A stretch of DNA of 23,923 nt. It comes from an uncultured Clostridia bacterium. GTDB taxonomy: Bacteria; Bacillota_A; Clostridia; Christensenellales; Aristaeellaceae. This document shows, piece after piece, positions 23,466 through 23,923 of this stretch; position 1 is the first letter of the stretch; every line of letters starts with the position of its first letter. A program made the translations under genes and the position numbers. The notes beneath the pieces are model-generated. The model was given only the letters and a program-made list of their open reading frames with translations, was not told where the DNA came from and did not search any database. The DNA is taken from NCBI GenBank assembly GCA_946408865.1, contig CAMJTZ010000009.1:1-23923 (forward strand). The letters run 5' to 3'.

Positions 23466-23923
23466 CTCGCTTTCCTGCGCCAGGCGTCCGCCATAACAAG
23501 GGCCGCCTGCGCTTCGGCCGACGTGCCTTCGGAAACGAAATCCGGGCACCCGCACACTTCTTGGACCAGCCCCATCTCATCTGTTTTTTCCATAACGGTC
23601 CGGCAGGCGGCCTCCGCCGCAGGCCGGTATTTTTCGTGGACGTATCCGTGCAGGATTCCCCGGAACACCGCTGCCGCCATCATGGCGGAAGAGGTCCCGT
23701 CCGGAAAGCTGTCCGGATCGTCCAGGATATCGTGAAAGCGCCCGTCCGGCGCCTGCCAGGCAAGCATGGACTCCAGCAGCCGGTTCAGGAAAGCCGCCGT
23801 TTCATTCCGGATATCCGGGCGGCCGGCTTCCCCGGCTGCTTCGGTGATCCTGGCCAGGCCCATCACTGCCCATCCGTTTCCGGTCGCCCAGTGCTTCCTG
23901 CGGACATACCTTCCGGTTTCCGT
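23450..23923 (-). CDS. GH88/GH105-like unsaturated glycuronyl hydrolase (5' truncated)
   Basis: The C-terminal 157 residues of a glycosidase that acts on unsaturated uronic acid ends left by polysaccharide lyases, for example on rhamnogalacturonan. The frame stays open to the right edge, so the start is outside the window. Visible family marks are HWATGNGWAVMGLAR (the RGNGW motif in family form), QAPDGRFHDILDDPDSFPDGTSSAMMA and VCGCPDFVSEGTSAEAQAALVMADAWR, which belong to the alpha/alpha-barrel. Its last 16 bases overlap the hydrogenase tail to tail. It supports plant cell wall use together with GH43 at the other end. Confidence 0.88.
   Translation of the reverse strand, partial: TETGRYVRRKHWATGNGWAVMGLARITEAAGEAGRPDIRNETAAFLNRLLESMLAWQAPDGRFHDILDDPDSFPDGTSSAMMAAAVFRGILHGYVHEKYRPAAEAACRTVMEKTDEMGLVQEVCGCPDFVSEGTSAEAQAALVMADAWRRKASQSFF

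Noticed and set aside
1..23923. tRNA, rRNA, insertion sequences, integrases, attachment sites or a replication origin
   Set aside because: No transposase or integrase motif, long terminal repeats, cloverleaf sequence or DnaA-box cluster was found by reading both strands.

Overview
The window comes from a chromosome of an anaerobic Firmicute. I infer a fibre-degrading gut or rumen member of the class Clostridia. The evidence is strong AGGAGG-type ribosome binding sites, a [FeFe]-hydrogenase, a GH43 and a GH88/105 enzyme, an ABC-F protein with a leader, a MATE-HATPase fusion, and moderately high GC with GC-rich third positions. No phage, insertion sequence, CRISPR array, tRNA or rRNA gene is visible. 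The genus cannot be read from the sequence.

Layout: a 5'-truncated metallo-beta-lactamase-fold gene (plus strand) ends at a clear terminator near 870. From 915 to 21629 every gene is on the minus strand. Read in the direction of transcription (right to left) the units are: pyridoxamine kinase; a MATE transporter fused to a HATPase domain, then a GNAT-nitroreductase fusion, an exported purine nucleoside phosphorylase and a radical SAM protein; a short DtxR/MntR-like regulator, an Eis-like acetyltransferase and a family 6 (hypoxanthine) DNA glycosylase; an ABC-F protein behind a ~200-nt structured leader; a histidine phosphatase with a three-gene ABC-2 exporter; an XRE-AbrB regulator with a second ABC exporter; a two-domain esterase with a family 4 uracil-DNA glycosylase; a divergent PurA; and a GH43 glycosidase. 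On the far right a group B-type [FeFe]-hydrogenase reads on the plus strand from its own promoter and overlaps tail to tail with a partial GH88/105 gene.

Several neighbours fit a detoxification or antibiotic-tolerance theme: the ABC-F protein of the ribosome-protection type, the Eis-like acetyltransferase, two ABC-2 exporters, the MATE protein and the nitroreductase fusion. This is inference from families. Two uracil-DNA-glycosylase-superfamily enzymes supply base excision repair, PurA, PNP and pyridoxamine kinase handle nucleotides and vitamin B6, and GH43 plus GH88/105 point to hemicellulose or pectin use.

The most striking signal is the ABC-F leader (13188-13391). It holds a good promoter, an intrinsic terminator, a hairpin that hides the ABC-F ribosome binding site, and an alternative 11-bp pairing that would break both. 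Other points of note are the signal peptide on a PNP, the MATE-HATPase and GNAT-nitroreductase fusions, an esterase whose N-terminal half looks like a decayed copy of its catalytic half, a PurA with altered substrate loops, and four GGTTACAT-type half-sites in a symmetric arrangement before the MATE gene.
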